A stretch of DNA of 64,000 nucleotides from SZUA-547 sp963669315 (GTDB lineage Bacteria > Pseudomonadota > Alphaproteobacteria > Rhodobacterales > Rhodobacteraceae), in contig OY770021.1 of assembly GCA_963669315.1 (NCBI GenBank), positions 2,170,001-2,234,000 on the forward strand, read 5' to 3'. Position numbers and translations under genes: made by a program. Each line of letters opens with the position of its first letter. Position 1 is the stretch's first letter. The notes beneath the pieces are model-generated. The model saw only the letters and a list, made by a program, of their open reading frames with translations, was not told the origin of the DNA and did no database searches. This document shows, piece after piece, positions 35,261 to 43,572 of the stretch.

Positions 35261-36304
35261 TCAGAACGGCATTGGATGTGTGCGATTGGTCTCCGCGAGA
35301 TCGGCGAGCGCGTCGTCGCCTAGCACTACGTCGCGGCCCTCCGCGATATGATCGAGTTGCGCAACCGTCGTCGCCCCGAAAATCGGGATGCAGGGAAACG
35401 GTCGCTGAACGCAGAACGCCAGCGCCATGTGCACTGGGTCGATACCGTGCTTCTCCGCCACCGCCAAATAGGCCCGGATCGCGCGGTCGTGCGTTTCGGA
35501 GGACCGGGGAGATCCGCCAGCGATTTGGTGCCGCGACCCTTTGGGCAGCGCACCGTCCAGATACTTCCCGGTCACGAACCCGGTCGCGAGGGGTGAGAAG
35601 GCCAGAAGCGTGACGTCCTCATTGTGGCCAAGCTCTGCCATGTCTCCATCATAGGGCATCCGGCAGAGATACGAGTATTCGTTTTGAATCGAGGCGATCC
35701 GCGGGCCGCCGGTCCGCTCCCCCGCCGCCAGCCATTGCGCTGTCCCCCAGGCGCTTTCGTTCGAAAGCCCGAAAGCGCGAATCTTGCCCTCGTCAACAAG
35801 ATCGCTCAGCGCGCCCATGACGTCTTCCATGTGCTGAATCGTCGTCGCGCGGTCCTGTTTCGAGGGATCAAAGTTCCAAATCTGGCGGAAATGGTAAGAT
35901 CCGCGGTTCGGCCAGTGGAGTTGATAGAGGTCGATATAGTCTGTTTGAAGTCGCCGGAGCGAACCCTCGCAGGCCTGACGGATGATCTTTCCGTCGACCA
36001 TCTCTCCCTCGCGCACGAACGCCCGGTTCTCGCCCGCGCATTTGGTGGCGATCACATAGTCTCCACGCCGCCCGGACTTCGCGGCCCATCGCCCGATGAT
36101 TTCCTCGGTCACGCCGACGGTCTCTTTTCGGACCGGGTTCACCGGATACATCTCGGCGGTGTCAAGGAAATCGATGCCGTAATCAAGGCTGGCGTCGAGT
36201 TGTCTGAAGCTCTCGTCTTCTTCCGTATTGGTGCCGAATGTCATTGTGCCGAGGCAAAATAAACTGACCTCGATTCCGCTCCGGCCGAGCTGGGTTCGTC
36301 GCAT
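35261..36304 (-). CDS. Aldo/keto reductase (Tas-like)
   Basis: A 347-aa NADPH-dependent oxidoreductase of the AKR superfamily. D48 and Y53 in DFLDTAEMYPVNP, the lysine in YVIATKCAGE and the histidine in LYQLHWPNRG form the catalytic tetrad. The C-terminal nucleotide-binding loop includes FSPLATGFVTGKYL and IPIFGATTVAQLDH. The MYPVNP segment and length resemble E. coli Tas. No partner genes indicate the substrate. Confidence 0.93.
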   Translation of the reverse strand: MRRTQLGRSGIEVSLFCLGTMTFGTNTEEDESFRQLDASLDYGIDFLDTAEMYPVNPVRKETVGVTEEIIGRWAAKSGRRGDYVIATKCAGENRAFVREGEMVDGKIIRQACEGSLRRLQTDYIDLYQLHWPNRGSYHFRQIWNFDPSKQDRATTIQHMEDVMGALSDLVDEGKIRAFGLSNESAWGTAQWLAAGERTGGPRIASIQNEYSYLCRMPYDGDMAELGHNEDVTLLAFSPLATGFVTGKYLDGALPKGSRHQIAGGSPRSSETHDRAIRAYLAVAEKHGIDPVHMALAFCVQRPFPCIPIFGATTVAQLDHIAEGRDVVLGDDALADLAETNRTHPMPF

Positions 36305-36621
36305 GTTTTGGGATCCCTTAATTGCCCGAAGTCAGGCATAGCAGGCTACTAGCCAACAGCAAGGGGACATCTGCTATCGCTCGGCCGGCAGACCCGGATT
36401 GCCAACCCATAGCGTCTGCAATGTTGATTGGGCACATGGTTGATGGGTGCTGCGATATGCTCGCCGGAGCTCTAAATAAATCAGAAGATATCTCGGCGCA
36501 TTGCGGGGCCGATGGCCTGCAAATAAGGAGCCACTCCCTATCAACGGCGCTCAAGAAATGGACGCGTGCAATCAATCGTTTTGGGGCCTGTGTGACGTCA
36601 GAAGGCATCTGACGCGATCCT
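36305..36621. other. Intergenic, no gene seen
   Basis: About 317 bases between the divergently read aldo/keto reductase promoter region and the end of the glycerol transporter operon. A short open frame at 36322-36612 lacks a ribosome site and any recognisable domain and is not annotated. Confidence 0.5.
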
Positions 36622-36903
36622 TCAGACCTTCCAAAATACGAAGGCCATCCAGCAGGCGGCGAATGCGAGCGGCCCCCACAGAGGCGTGCCAACGAGCGCG
36701 AGCCAACCAAGGAAGATATAGGCCGAGCCCAAGAGCGAGATGAACAGCCGGTCGCCGCGCGTCGTCTCCAGCCCGAGCACGCCCAATCGCGGCGCGCCGC
36801 CAGGAGAGCGCCACTCCAGAAAGCCCATGAAAGCGATACAGGCGAAAACGAACAGGAAAAAAGCGGCGGTCGGCCAGGTCCACGCCATCCATCCGAGGCC
36901 CAT
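36622..36903 (-). CDS. DUF2160 small membrane protein of the glycerol transporter
   Basis: A 93-aa inner-membrane protein with three hydrophobic helices (AAFFLFVFACIAFMGFLEW; LFISLLGSAYIFLGWLAL; WGPLAFAACWMAFVFW). DUF2160 proteins occur in GlpSTPQ-type glycerol ABC operons (called GlpU in rhizobia) and have no proven function. Fifteen bases separate it from glpQ, and it is the last gene of the operon. Confidence 0.85.
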   Translation of the reverse strand: MGLGWMAWTWPTAAFFLFVFACIAFMGFLEWRSPGGAPRLGVLGLETTRGDRLFISLLGSAYIFLGWLALVGTPLWGPLAFAACWMAFVFWKV

Positions 36904-36918
36904 GAGCGCGCCCTCCTT

Positions 36919-37719
36919 CTATACCCGGCCCAAGGCGAAGCCCTTGGCGATGTAGTTGCGCACGAAATAGATCACGATCGCGCCGGGGATGATCGTCAGG
37001 CATCCTGCGGCGGCGAGGAGGCCAAGCTCATAGCCCGCGCTCGACGCCGTCTTGGTCATGGTCGCGGCGATTGGTTTCGCCTCGACGGCGGTCAAGGTCT
37101 TAGCGAGCAGCAACTCTACCCAGGAGAACATGAAGCAAAAGAACGCCGCGACGCCGATTCCGGAGGTGATGTTCGGCACGAAAATCTTGAAAAAGAAACG
37201 CGGGAAGGAGTAGCCGTCTACATATGCGGTCTCGTCCAGCTCCTTCGGCACGCCGGACATGAATCCCTCTAAAATCCACACGGCGAGCGGGATGTTAAAG
37301 AGGCAATGGGCCAACGCCACCGAGAGGTGGGTGTCGAACAAGCCCACCGCCGAATAGAGCTGGAAGAAGGGCAGGGCGAAAACCGCCGGCGGCGCCATCC
37401 GGTTGGTAAGCAGCCAGAAAAAGAGGTGCTTGTCGCCAAGAAAGCGATAGCGCGAGAAGGCGTAAGCGGCGGGCAGGGCGGCGGCGACCGAGATCGCCGT
37501 GTTCAGCGAGACATAGATCAGCGAGTTGAAATAGCCCCAATACCAAGTGGGATCGGTGAAAATGACCCGGTAATTGTCCAGCGTGAAATCCTGCGGGAAC
37601 GCGGAGAAGCCGCCGAGTATCTCGTTGGTGGTCTTAAACGACATGTTCACCAGCCAGTAGATCGGCAGCATCAAGAACAGGATGTAGAGGATCATGGCGA
37701 CGGGTTTAACGGATCTCAT
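36919..37719 (-). CDS. glpQ: Glycerol ABC transporter permease
   Basis: A 266-aa MalG-type permease with about six membrane helices (VAMILYILFLMLPIYWLVNM first) and the cytoplasmic EAA-like loop IPLAVWILEGFMSGVPKELD, ETAYVDGYS. It pairs with GlpP to form the glycerol channel. ATG 37719 has GAGGGGGCGAGC immediately before it and is preferred to 37743, which would overlap glpP by 14 bases. Confidence 0.93.
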   Translation of the reverse strand: MRSVKPVAMILYILFLMLPIYWLVNMSFKTTNEILGGFSAFPQDFTLDNYRVIFTDPTWYWGYFNSLIYVSLNTAISVAAALPAAYAFSRYRFLGDKHLFFWLLTNRMAPPAVFALPFFQLYSAVGLFDTHLSVALAHCLFNIPLAVWILEGFMSGVPKELDETAYVDGYSFPRFFFKIFVPNITSGIGVAAFFCFMFSWVELLLAKTLTAVEAKPIAATMTKTASSAGYELGLLAAAGCLTIIPGAIVIYFVRNYIAKGFALGRV

Positions 37720-37729
37720 GCTCGCCCCC

Positions 37730-38590
37730 TCACTCAGCGTCATGCCGGGTCATCAAGGTGTAGAACACCCATGAGACCAGAAGCGTGATCAGGAAATAGA
37801 TCAGCGACATCGCCGCGGCCGGGCCGAGATCGAACTGGCCGAGCGCGATCTTGACGAGATCGATCGAGAGGAGAGTCGTGGAATTTCCGGGGCCGCCGCC
37901 GGTCAACACGAAAGGCTCCGTGTAGATCATGAAACTGTCCATAAAGCGCAGCAGGATTGCAATGGTTAGCACCCGCTTCATCTTAGGCAGCTGGATATGG
38001 CGGAACACCGCAAATGGCCTGGCGCCGTCGATGCGGGCGGCCTGGTAATAGGCCTCGGGAATTGAGCTGAGGCCCGCATAGGCCAGCAGCGCGACAAGCG
38101 AAGTCCAGTGCCAGACGTCCATCATCACCAAGGTGAACCAGGCCGCAAACGGGTTCTGGGTCATGTTGTAGTCAAAACCGAGAGCATTAAGCCCATATCC
38201 CAACAGGCCTATGTCGGGAAGAGAGTAGATATTCCACATCGCGCCCACGACGTTCCACGGGATCAGCAAAGGCAGCGCCATCAGAACCAGGCAGACAGAA
38301 ACCCACACGCCCTTCTTCGGCATGCAGAGCGCAATGGCGACACCCAATGGCACCTCGATCAAAAGGATGATCCCGGTGAAGAGCAGCTGGCGGCCGAGCG
38401 AGGCATGGAAACGTTCCGAGGTCAGCACGTCCTGGAACCAGCCGACGCCGTGCCAGAAGAAGACGTTGCTGCCAAAGGTCTCCTGAACCGAGTAGTTGAC
38501 CACCGTCATCAGCGGCACCAGGGCATTGAAGGCGACCAACGCTACGACGGGAATCACGAAGAACCAGGCGCGCTGGTATTCGGTCTTCAT
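37730..38590 (-). CDS. glpP: Glycerol ABC transporter permease
   Basis: A 286-aa MalF-type permease. The N-terminal helix is FFVIPVVALVAFNALVPLMT, a periplasmic loop follows, and the EAA loop is AGLSSIPEAYYQAARIDGAR with DGARPFAVFRHIQLP. It overlaps glpT by four bases (38587-38590) and glpQ starts 10 bases after its stop. Heterodimerises with GlpQ in the inner membrane. Confidence 0.93.
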   Translation of the reverse strand: MKTEYQRAWFFVIPVVALVAFNALVPLMTVVNYSVQETFGSNVFFWHGVGWFQDVLTSERFHASLGRQLLFTGIILLIEVPLGVAIALCMPKKGVWVSVCLVLMALPLLIPWNVVGAMWNIYSLPDIGLLGYGLNALGFDYNMTQNPFAAWFTLVMMDVWHWTSLVALLAYAGLSSIPEAYYQAARIDGARPFAVFRHIQLPKMKRVLTIAILLRFMDSFMIYTEPFVLTGGGPGNSTTLLSIDLVKIALGQFDLGPAAAMSLIYFLITLLVSWVFYTLMTRHDAE

Positions 38591-39669
38591 CGCGCGCCCT
38601 CCATCAGCCAGCCATCGGCGTATACGCGAGTCTTGGCCGACTCGAATGACAGCGTCGCCGGGCCGGGCGCCGCTTCCGTCTCGTCGTCGAGGAGGAGGTT
38701 GATGCGGGTTTCGCCCGCGCGCGCTTCGACAATGCGACGTCGGCCCGCATCCGCCACCCGCACGATTTCCGCAGGAACGCCGCCATCGCCGTTCGCCAGC
38801 GTCACGAACTCGGGCCGGACGCCCAGCTCCAGCCTTGAGGCGCCTTGCGGCGGCGTCGGCGCGGTTTCCGTCGCCACCCGAACCCCTTGGAAGAAGGCAG
38901 CGCCGTCGCGGACTTCGCAGGGGAGCACGTTCATGCCGGGCGAGCCGATGAAATGGCCGACGAATGTGTGGGCGGGGCGCTCAAACAACTCGACCGGGGT
39001 GCCGATCTGAACGATCTCGCCCTCCTGCATCACCACGACCTGATCGGCGAAGGTCAGCGCCTCGGTCTGGTCATGGGTCACATAGATCATGGTGGCGCGA
39101 ACGCGTTGGTGCAATTCTTTCAGCTTGGAGCGCAGTTTCCATTTCAAATGAGGGTCGATCACCGTCAGCGGTTCGTCGAACATGATGACGTTCACGTCGT
39201 CGCGCACCAGTCCGCGCCCCATGGAGATTTTCTGCTTGTTATCCGGCGTCAGATGAGCGGCGCGCACGTCCAACATTTCATCGAGTTCGAGCATGCCGGC
39301 GATTTCTCGCACGCGCGCTTCGACGCGGGCCGCCTCGACCCCGCGGTTGCGCAACGGGAAGGCCAGATTGTCGTAAACGGTCATGGTGTCGTAGATCACC
39401 GGGAACTGGAACACCTGCGCGATATTGCGCTGGTCAGGCGGCCGCCCGGTCACGTCATCTCCATCGAACAGCACGCGGCCTTCGGAGGGGTGAAGCAGTC
39501 CCGAGATAATGTTCAATAGCGTGGACTTGCCACAGCCCGACGGGCCGAGCAGCGCATAGGCGCCGCCATCTTCCCATTCCAGGTGGATACGTTTCAGGGC
39601 GTAGTCGACATCCGATTGAGGGTCGGGCAAATAGCTGTGCCTGAGGTCGGAGAGGGTGATGCGGGCCAT
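38587..39669 (-). CDS. glpT: Glycerol ABC transporter ATPase with altered signature motif
   Basis: A 360-aa ABC ATPase. Walker A GPSGCGKST at 42-50, Q-loop VFQFPVIYDTMTVYDNLAFP, Walker B VIMFDEP at 161-167, H-loop THDQTEALTFADQ, and a C-terminal TOBE-like regulatory domain. The ABC signature is LTPDNKQKISMGRG instead of LSGGQ, a known peculiarity of the GlpT subunit. Only the site completed by GlpS's LSGGQ would be canonical. ATG 39669 (MARITLSDL) is used rather than 39765. Confidence 0.92.
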   Translation of the reverse strand: MARITLSDLRHSYLPDPQSDVDYALKRIHLEWEDGGAYALLGPSGCGKSTLLNIISGLLHPSEGRVLFDGDDVTGRPPDQRNIAQVFQFPVIYDTMTVYDNLAFPLRNRGVEAARVEARVREIAGMLELDEMLDVRAAHLTPDNKQKISMGRGLVRDDVNVIMFDEPLTVIDPHLKWKLRSKLKELHQRVRATMIYVTHDQTEALTFADQVVVMQEGEIVQIGTPVELFERPAHTFVGHFIGSPGMNVLPCEVRDGAAFFQGVRVATETAPTPPQGASRLELGVRPEFVTLANGDGGVPAEIVRVADAGRRRIVEARAGETRINLLLDDETEAAPGPATLSFESAKTRVYADGWLMEGAR

Positions 39670-39682
39670 TGTCTCCCTCCCC

Positions 39683-40750
39683 CTAAGCCGCGATCCGAGC
39701 GCCATCGGCGCCGAAATAGAGGCAACCCGCGGTGTCGATGCGAAATTCATGGCGCTCACCGACACGATAAGGGTGCACGCCGTCGCTCTGGCTGACCCAG
39801 ACCCCGCCTTCGAACTCGAAATGCGCGATGCTCTCCGATCCGGAAAGCTCCGTGATCTTAACCTCGCCGTTCACCGCGACGCCGGGCGCGTCGCTCGCGA
39901 CAGGCGCGATGTAATGCGGGCGAACCCCGACCATGTATTCACCGTCCGGCGCGTCGGCGATAGCGCCGACGGCAGGCCAGCGCGCAGAGTCGCCCAGACG
40001 AATCTCGCCCTCCGCCTTGATGACCGGCGCTGCGTTGATCGGTGGGTCCGAAAAAACACGGGCGGTCTCGATATCGGAAGGGGCGCGGTACAAATCAGAG
40101 GTTCGGCCAAACTGCGTCATTCGCCCCTCGCTGACCGTGGCGGTGTGCCCACCCAGAAGCAACGCTTCGGAAGGCTCGGAAGTCGCGTAGACCACAGTCG
40201 CGCCCCGATCGGCGAAAAGGCGGGGGAGCTCGTCTCGCAGCTCCTCGCGCAGCTTATAGTCCAGGTTGGCGAGCGGCTCATCCAGCAGCACCAGATCGCT
40301 TTCTTTGACGATGGCGCGGGCGAGAGCTGTGCGCTGCTGCTGGCCGCCGGACAACTCCCCCGGTTTGCGTCTCAGGAACGGTCCGAGGCGCAGGATATCC
40401 GCCGCTTCTTCCACCCGGCGCTTCAACTCGGCGCCGTCCATGCCCGCCACGCGCAGCGGAGAGGCGATATTCTCGTAAACCGACATATGCGGGTAGTTCA
40501 CGAAAAACTGGTGGACGAGACTGACATTGCGCTTCTGGGTCGGAACGTCGGTGACATCCTCGCCATTGAACCAAATCTCGCCGCTGGTCGGACTTCTAAG
40601 CCCCGCCAGCAGGCTGATCAGCGTGGTTTTTCCCGCGCTGGTGGCGCCCAGCAGCACGTTAAAGCCGGTCGGCGCAAGTTCAAGCGATGTTTGGTAGAGA
40701 TGGATCTCGGCCCCGACTCGCTTCGTGACCTCGCGCAATTCTATCGACAT
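39683..40750 (-). CDS. glpS: Glycerol ABC transporter ATPase
   Basis: A 355-aa ABC ATPase with a variant Walker A GATSAGKTT (35-43), canonical LSGGQQQRTALARA signature, Walker B LVLLDEPLANLD, and a C-terminal MalK-like beta domain (VGVRPHYIAP). The switch histidine position is replaced (VVYATSEPSEAL instead of THDQxEA), so this subunit may be catalytically asymmetric with GlpT. It lies between glpV and glpT. Confidence 0.92.
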   Translation of the reverse strand: MSIELREVTKRVGAEIHLYQTSLELAPTGFNVLLGATSAGKTTLISLLAGLRSPTSGEIWFNGEDVTDVPTQKRNVSLVHQFFVNYPHMSVYENIASPLRVAGMDGAELKRRVEEAADILRLGPFLRRKPGELSGGQQQRTALARAIVKESDLVLLDEPLANLDYKLREELRDELPRLFADRGATVVYATSEPSEALLLGGHTATVSEGRMTQFGRTSDLYRAPSDIETARVFSDPPINAAPVIKAEGEIRLGDSARWPAVGAIADAPDGEYMVGVRPHYIAPVASDAPGVAVNGEVKITELSGSESIAHFEFEGGVWVSQSDGVHPYRVGERHEFRIDTAGCLYFGADGARIAA

Positions 40751-40871
40751 GCCTTTAGGCTCTCACGCATTGCGCCCCGCGACATGGAAAGTATCGGGCG
40801 GCGTGCCACATCGGCGTTTTCGGTGCGTCCAGAGGGGCGGCCGCGAATACAATCCGCGACCGCCATTCGTA

Positions 40872-42614
40872 TCACTGAGCTGACGCCCAGCGTTTGACCA
40901 GGTCGTCGTAATTGACGGTCTCGCCCTGCGGCTTTTCGTTGTCGAGCTTAGCCTTGGGGCCGTCTTCCCGGCCGAGCCACTCGGATGCGTCCTTCGGCTC
41001 ATTCAGCCTTGGGCCGCAGCCGCCATAGACGTTGGCCGCCTCATCGGCCGCCTGCATTCGGGCCATAACGTCATCCATTTCCCCAGCAAGCCGGTCCATC
41101 GCTTCCTGTGGAGTGAAAGCGCCCGAGTTCACGTCGCCGATCTGCTGCCAGAACAGCTGCGCGAGTTTGGGGTAGTCGGGCACGTTAATACCGGTCGGCG
41201 ACCATGCCACGCGATCAGGCGAGCGGTAGAACTCGATCAAGCCGCCCAGGTTCGCCGCTCGTTCCGTGAAGCTTTCATGGTTGACCGAGCTGTCTCGGAT
41301 AAACGTGAGGCCAACATGGCTTTTCTTGGTGTCGACAGTCTTGGAGACCGCGAACTGAGCGTATAGCCAGGCCGCTTTGGCGCGATCGGCCGGGGTGGAT
41401 TTGAGGATCGTCCAGGAACCAACGTCCTGATAGCCGACCTTCTGACCTTCTTGCCAATAGGGGCCATGAGGGCTGGGCGCCATCCGCCACAGCGGCGCGC
41501 CATCGGCATCGACCGTGTTGTTGCCCTCGGATTGCGGCGCGACCATTGAAGCGGTGAAAGCGGTGTACCAGAAGATCTGCTGCGCGACGTTGCCCTGGCT
41601 GAGCGCCGGCAGCGACTGATAGAAGTCATAGGATGCCGCGCCCGGAGGGGCGTACGCGCGAAGCCACTCATCCCATTTGCGGATCGCGTAAACCGCCGCT
41701 GGACCGTTTGTGCCGCCGCCGCGCGTAATGCTGGCACCCTGCGGGTTGCACGAGCCGGCCTCCATGCGGATGCCCCATTCATCGATCGGCACGCCATTCG
41801 GCTCACCTTTCGAGCCTGCGCCAGCCATCGAGAGCCAGGCGTCGGTCATGCGCCAGCCGAGATCCGGCGCGCGTTTGCCGTAGTCCATGTGGCCGTAGAC
41901 CTGGACGCCATCGACCTCCTTCACGTCGTTCGTAAAGAATTCGGCGATGTCCTCATAGGCGGACCAGTTGACCGGCACGCCAAGGTCATAGCCGTATTTC
42001 GCCTTGAAAGCGTCTTTCAGATCCTGCCGATCGAACCAGTCTTTACGGAACCAGTAGAGGTTAGCGAACTGCTGATCCGGCAGCTGATAGAGATTTCCAT
42101 CGGGACCGGTCGTGAACTGGATTCCCATGAAGTCTTCCAGGTCGAGCCCGGGATTCGTCACGTCCGCGAAATCGCCGCCCATCATCTCAGTCAGATTATA
42201 GGCCAGTTGAAGCCGCGAGTGGGTGCCGATCAAATCACTGTCGTTGACGTAGGCGTCGTAGAGGTTTCGTTGCGTTTGCATCTGGGTCTGGACGGCTTGC
42301 ACCACCTCACCCTCGCCAAGCAACTGGTGATTCACCTTGATGCCGGTGATTTCTTCGAACGCCTTGGTCAACACCGTGGATTCATAGGTGTGGGTCGGAA
42401 TCGTCTCCGACAGCACGTTGATCTCCATGCCCGCAAAGGGCTTCGCGGCGTCGATGAACCACTGCATCTCGGCCTTCTGTTCGTCGGCCGAAAGCACCGA
42501 GGGCTGAAACTCGTCATTGATCCATTTTTCGGCCGCCGCCATGTCCGCCCGTGCCGGGGACGTAACCGCGACCAATGCGACCGCTGCTGCGGCCGCGAAG
42601 TGGGTTCTACCCAT
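40872..42614 (-). CDS. glpV: Glycerol ABC transporter substrate-binding protein
   Basis: A 580-aa periplasmic binding protein. Residues 1-23 are a Sec signal (AAAAAVALVAVTSPARA before the cleavage site). The mature part shows extracellular-solute-binding features (INVLSETIPTHTYESTVLTK, LGEGEVVQAVQTQMQT, GQKVGYQDVGSWTI). It is much longer than typical sugar-binding proteins, as is usual for GlpV. GGGAGGAG lies six bases before ATG. It is first in the operon, divergent from glpR. Confidence 0.92.
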   Translation of the reverse strand: MGRTHFAAAAAVALVAVTSPARADMAAAEKWINDEFQPSVLSADEQKAEMQWFIDAAKPFAGMEINVLSETIPTHTYESTVLTKAFEEITGIKVNHQLLGEGEVVQAVQTQMQTQRNLYDAYVNDSDLIGTHSRLQLAYNLTEMMGGDFADVTNPGLDLEDFMGIQFTTGPDGNLYQLPDQQFANLYWFRKDWFDRQDLKDAFKAKYGYDLGVPVNWSAYEDIAEFFTNDVKEVDGVQVYGHMDYGKRAPDLGWRMTDAWLSMAGAGSKGEPNGVPIDEWGIRMEAGSCNPQGASITRGGGTNGPAAVYAIRKWDEWLRAYAPPGAASYDFYQSLPALSQGNVAQQIFWYTAFTASMVAPQSEGNNTVDADGAPLWRMAPSPHGPYWQEGQKVGYQDVGSWTILKSTPADRAKAAWLYAQFAVSKTVDTKKSHVGLTFIRDSSVNHESFTERAANLGGLIEFYRSPDRVAWSPTGINVPDYPKLAQLFWQQIGDVNSGAFTPQEAMDRLAGEMDDVMARMQAADEAANVYGGCGPRLNEPKDASEWLGREDGPKAKLDNEKPQGETVNYDDLVKRWASAQ

Positions 42615-42671
42615 TTTCTCCTCCCAGTTGGTGTCCGTTTAAGCGGACTCACCCTGCTTAGCGCAGGTCAG

Positions 42672-42760
42672 CAGATGTTCATTTAATTTCCATGTTGACG
42701 CAAGTGAGTATTTCGCATTTTCATATGAGTTGGCGCAATGTTCATATTGCCCATAGATCG
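42672..42760. promoter_or_regulatory. Candidate GlpR operator region
   Basis: The 160-bp glpV/glpR divergent gap is A/T-rich and contains ATGTTCAT twice (42675-42682 and 42738-42745) and TTTTCATATGA at 42718-42728, all variants of a TTCAT half-site. Spacing between the two identical octamers is 63 bp. Repression of both transporter and regulator from here is likely but unproven. Confidence 0.45.
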
Positions 42761-42774
42761 AGCACGCTGTCGAA

Positions 42775-43572
42775 ATGAGCCTCAACGAACGACAATCACA
42801 GATCATGATCCTCGCCCGCGCCAAAGGTCGAGTGATAGTCGATGATCTAGCGTCCAGATTTGATGTGACCACTCAAACTGTTCGCCGTGATCTCAAAGAA
42901 CTGGCTAAAGAAGGTTTGCTGTCCCGTATTCACGGCGGGGCGGTCCTCGCCACCAGCGTGAACAACATTGATTATCGCGAACGCAGGGCGCTGTCGCTGG
43001 ACGCCAAACGCGCGGTCGGCGCGCATGCCGCGGCCATGATCCCGGATGGTTGTTCGCTGTTTCTGAACATCGGCACCACGACGGAGCAGGTCGCGAACGC
43101 GCTGCGAAAGCGGCGCGACCTCGTCGTCGTGACGAACAATATCCATGCAGTGAACATCCTGTCGGGCTCTCGGGGATTGCAGCTGATCCTGGCGGGCGGG
43201 GTGGTGCGTCAGTCGGACGGCGCAATCGTCGGTGACGAGGCGGTGGAGTTCATCAGAAAGTTCAAGGTTGATTATGCGATGATCGGCGCTTCGGCGCTGG
43301 ATGAGGACGGTTCCATCATGGATTTCGATCTGCGGGAAGTCGCCGTCGCCCGCGCCATCGTCGCAAATGCCCGGAGCACGATTCTGGTCAGCGACCACTC
43401 CAAGTTCTCGCGTAGCGCGCCGGTCCGAATTTGCACTGCCGCCGATATCGATTTCTGTGTTCTGGACCGACCACCGCCGCAATCATTCACCGAAGCCTGC
43501 GAACAAGCCGGCGTCGTGATTGAGGTCGCCGTTCACGCGCCGCGCTCACCGAAGGACGACCCGGATGAATGA
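42775..43572 (+). CDS. glpR: DeoR-family repressor of glycerol genes
   Basis: A 265-aa DeoR-type regulator. The N-terminal HTH (LNERQSQIMILARAKGRVIV; VTTQTVRRDLKELAKEGLLS RIHGGA) precedes a DeoR sugar-phosphate-binding domain (LFLNIGTTTEQVANAL, VVTNNIHAVNIL, GASALDEDGS, DHSKFSRSAPV). Glycerol-3-phosphate is the usual inducer. It is divergent from glpV and overlaps glpD by eight bases, so GlpR and GlpD are translated from one mRNA. Confidence 0.93.
   Translation: MSLNERQSQIMILARAKGRVIVDDLASRFDVTTQTVRRDLKELAKEGLLSRIHGGAVLATSVNNIDYRERRALSLDAKRAVGAHAAAMIPDGCSLFLNIGTTTEQVANALRKRRDLVVVTNNIHAVNILSGSRGLQLILAGGVVRQSDGAIVGDEAVEFIRKFKVDYAMIGASALDEDGSIMDFDLREVAVARAIVANARSTILVSDHSKFSRSAPVRICTAADIDFCVLDRPPPQSFTEACEQAGVVIEVAVHAPRSPKDDPDE

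Noticed and set aside
36322..36612. A 96-aa open frame on the plus strand
   Set aside because: No ribosome site, no recognisable domain, and composition typical of noncoding sequence.
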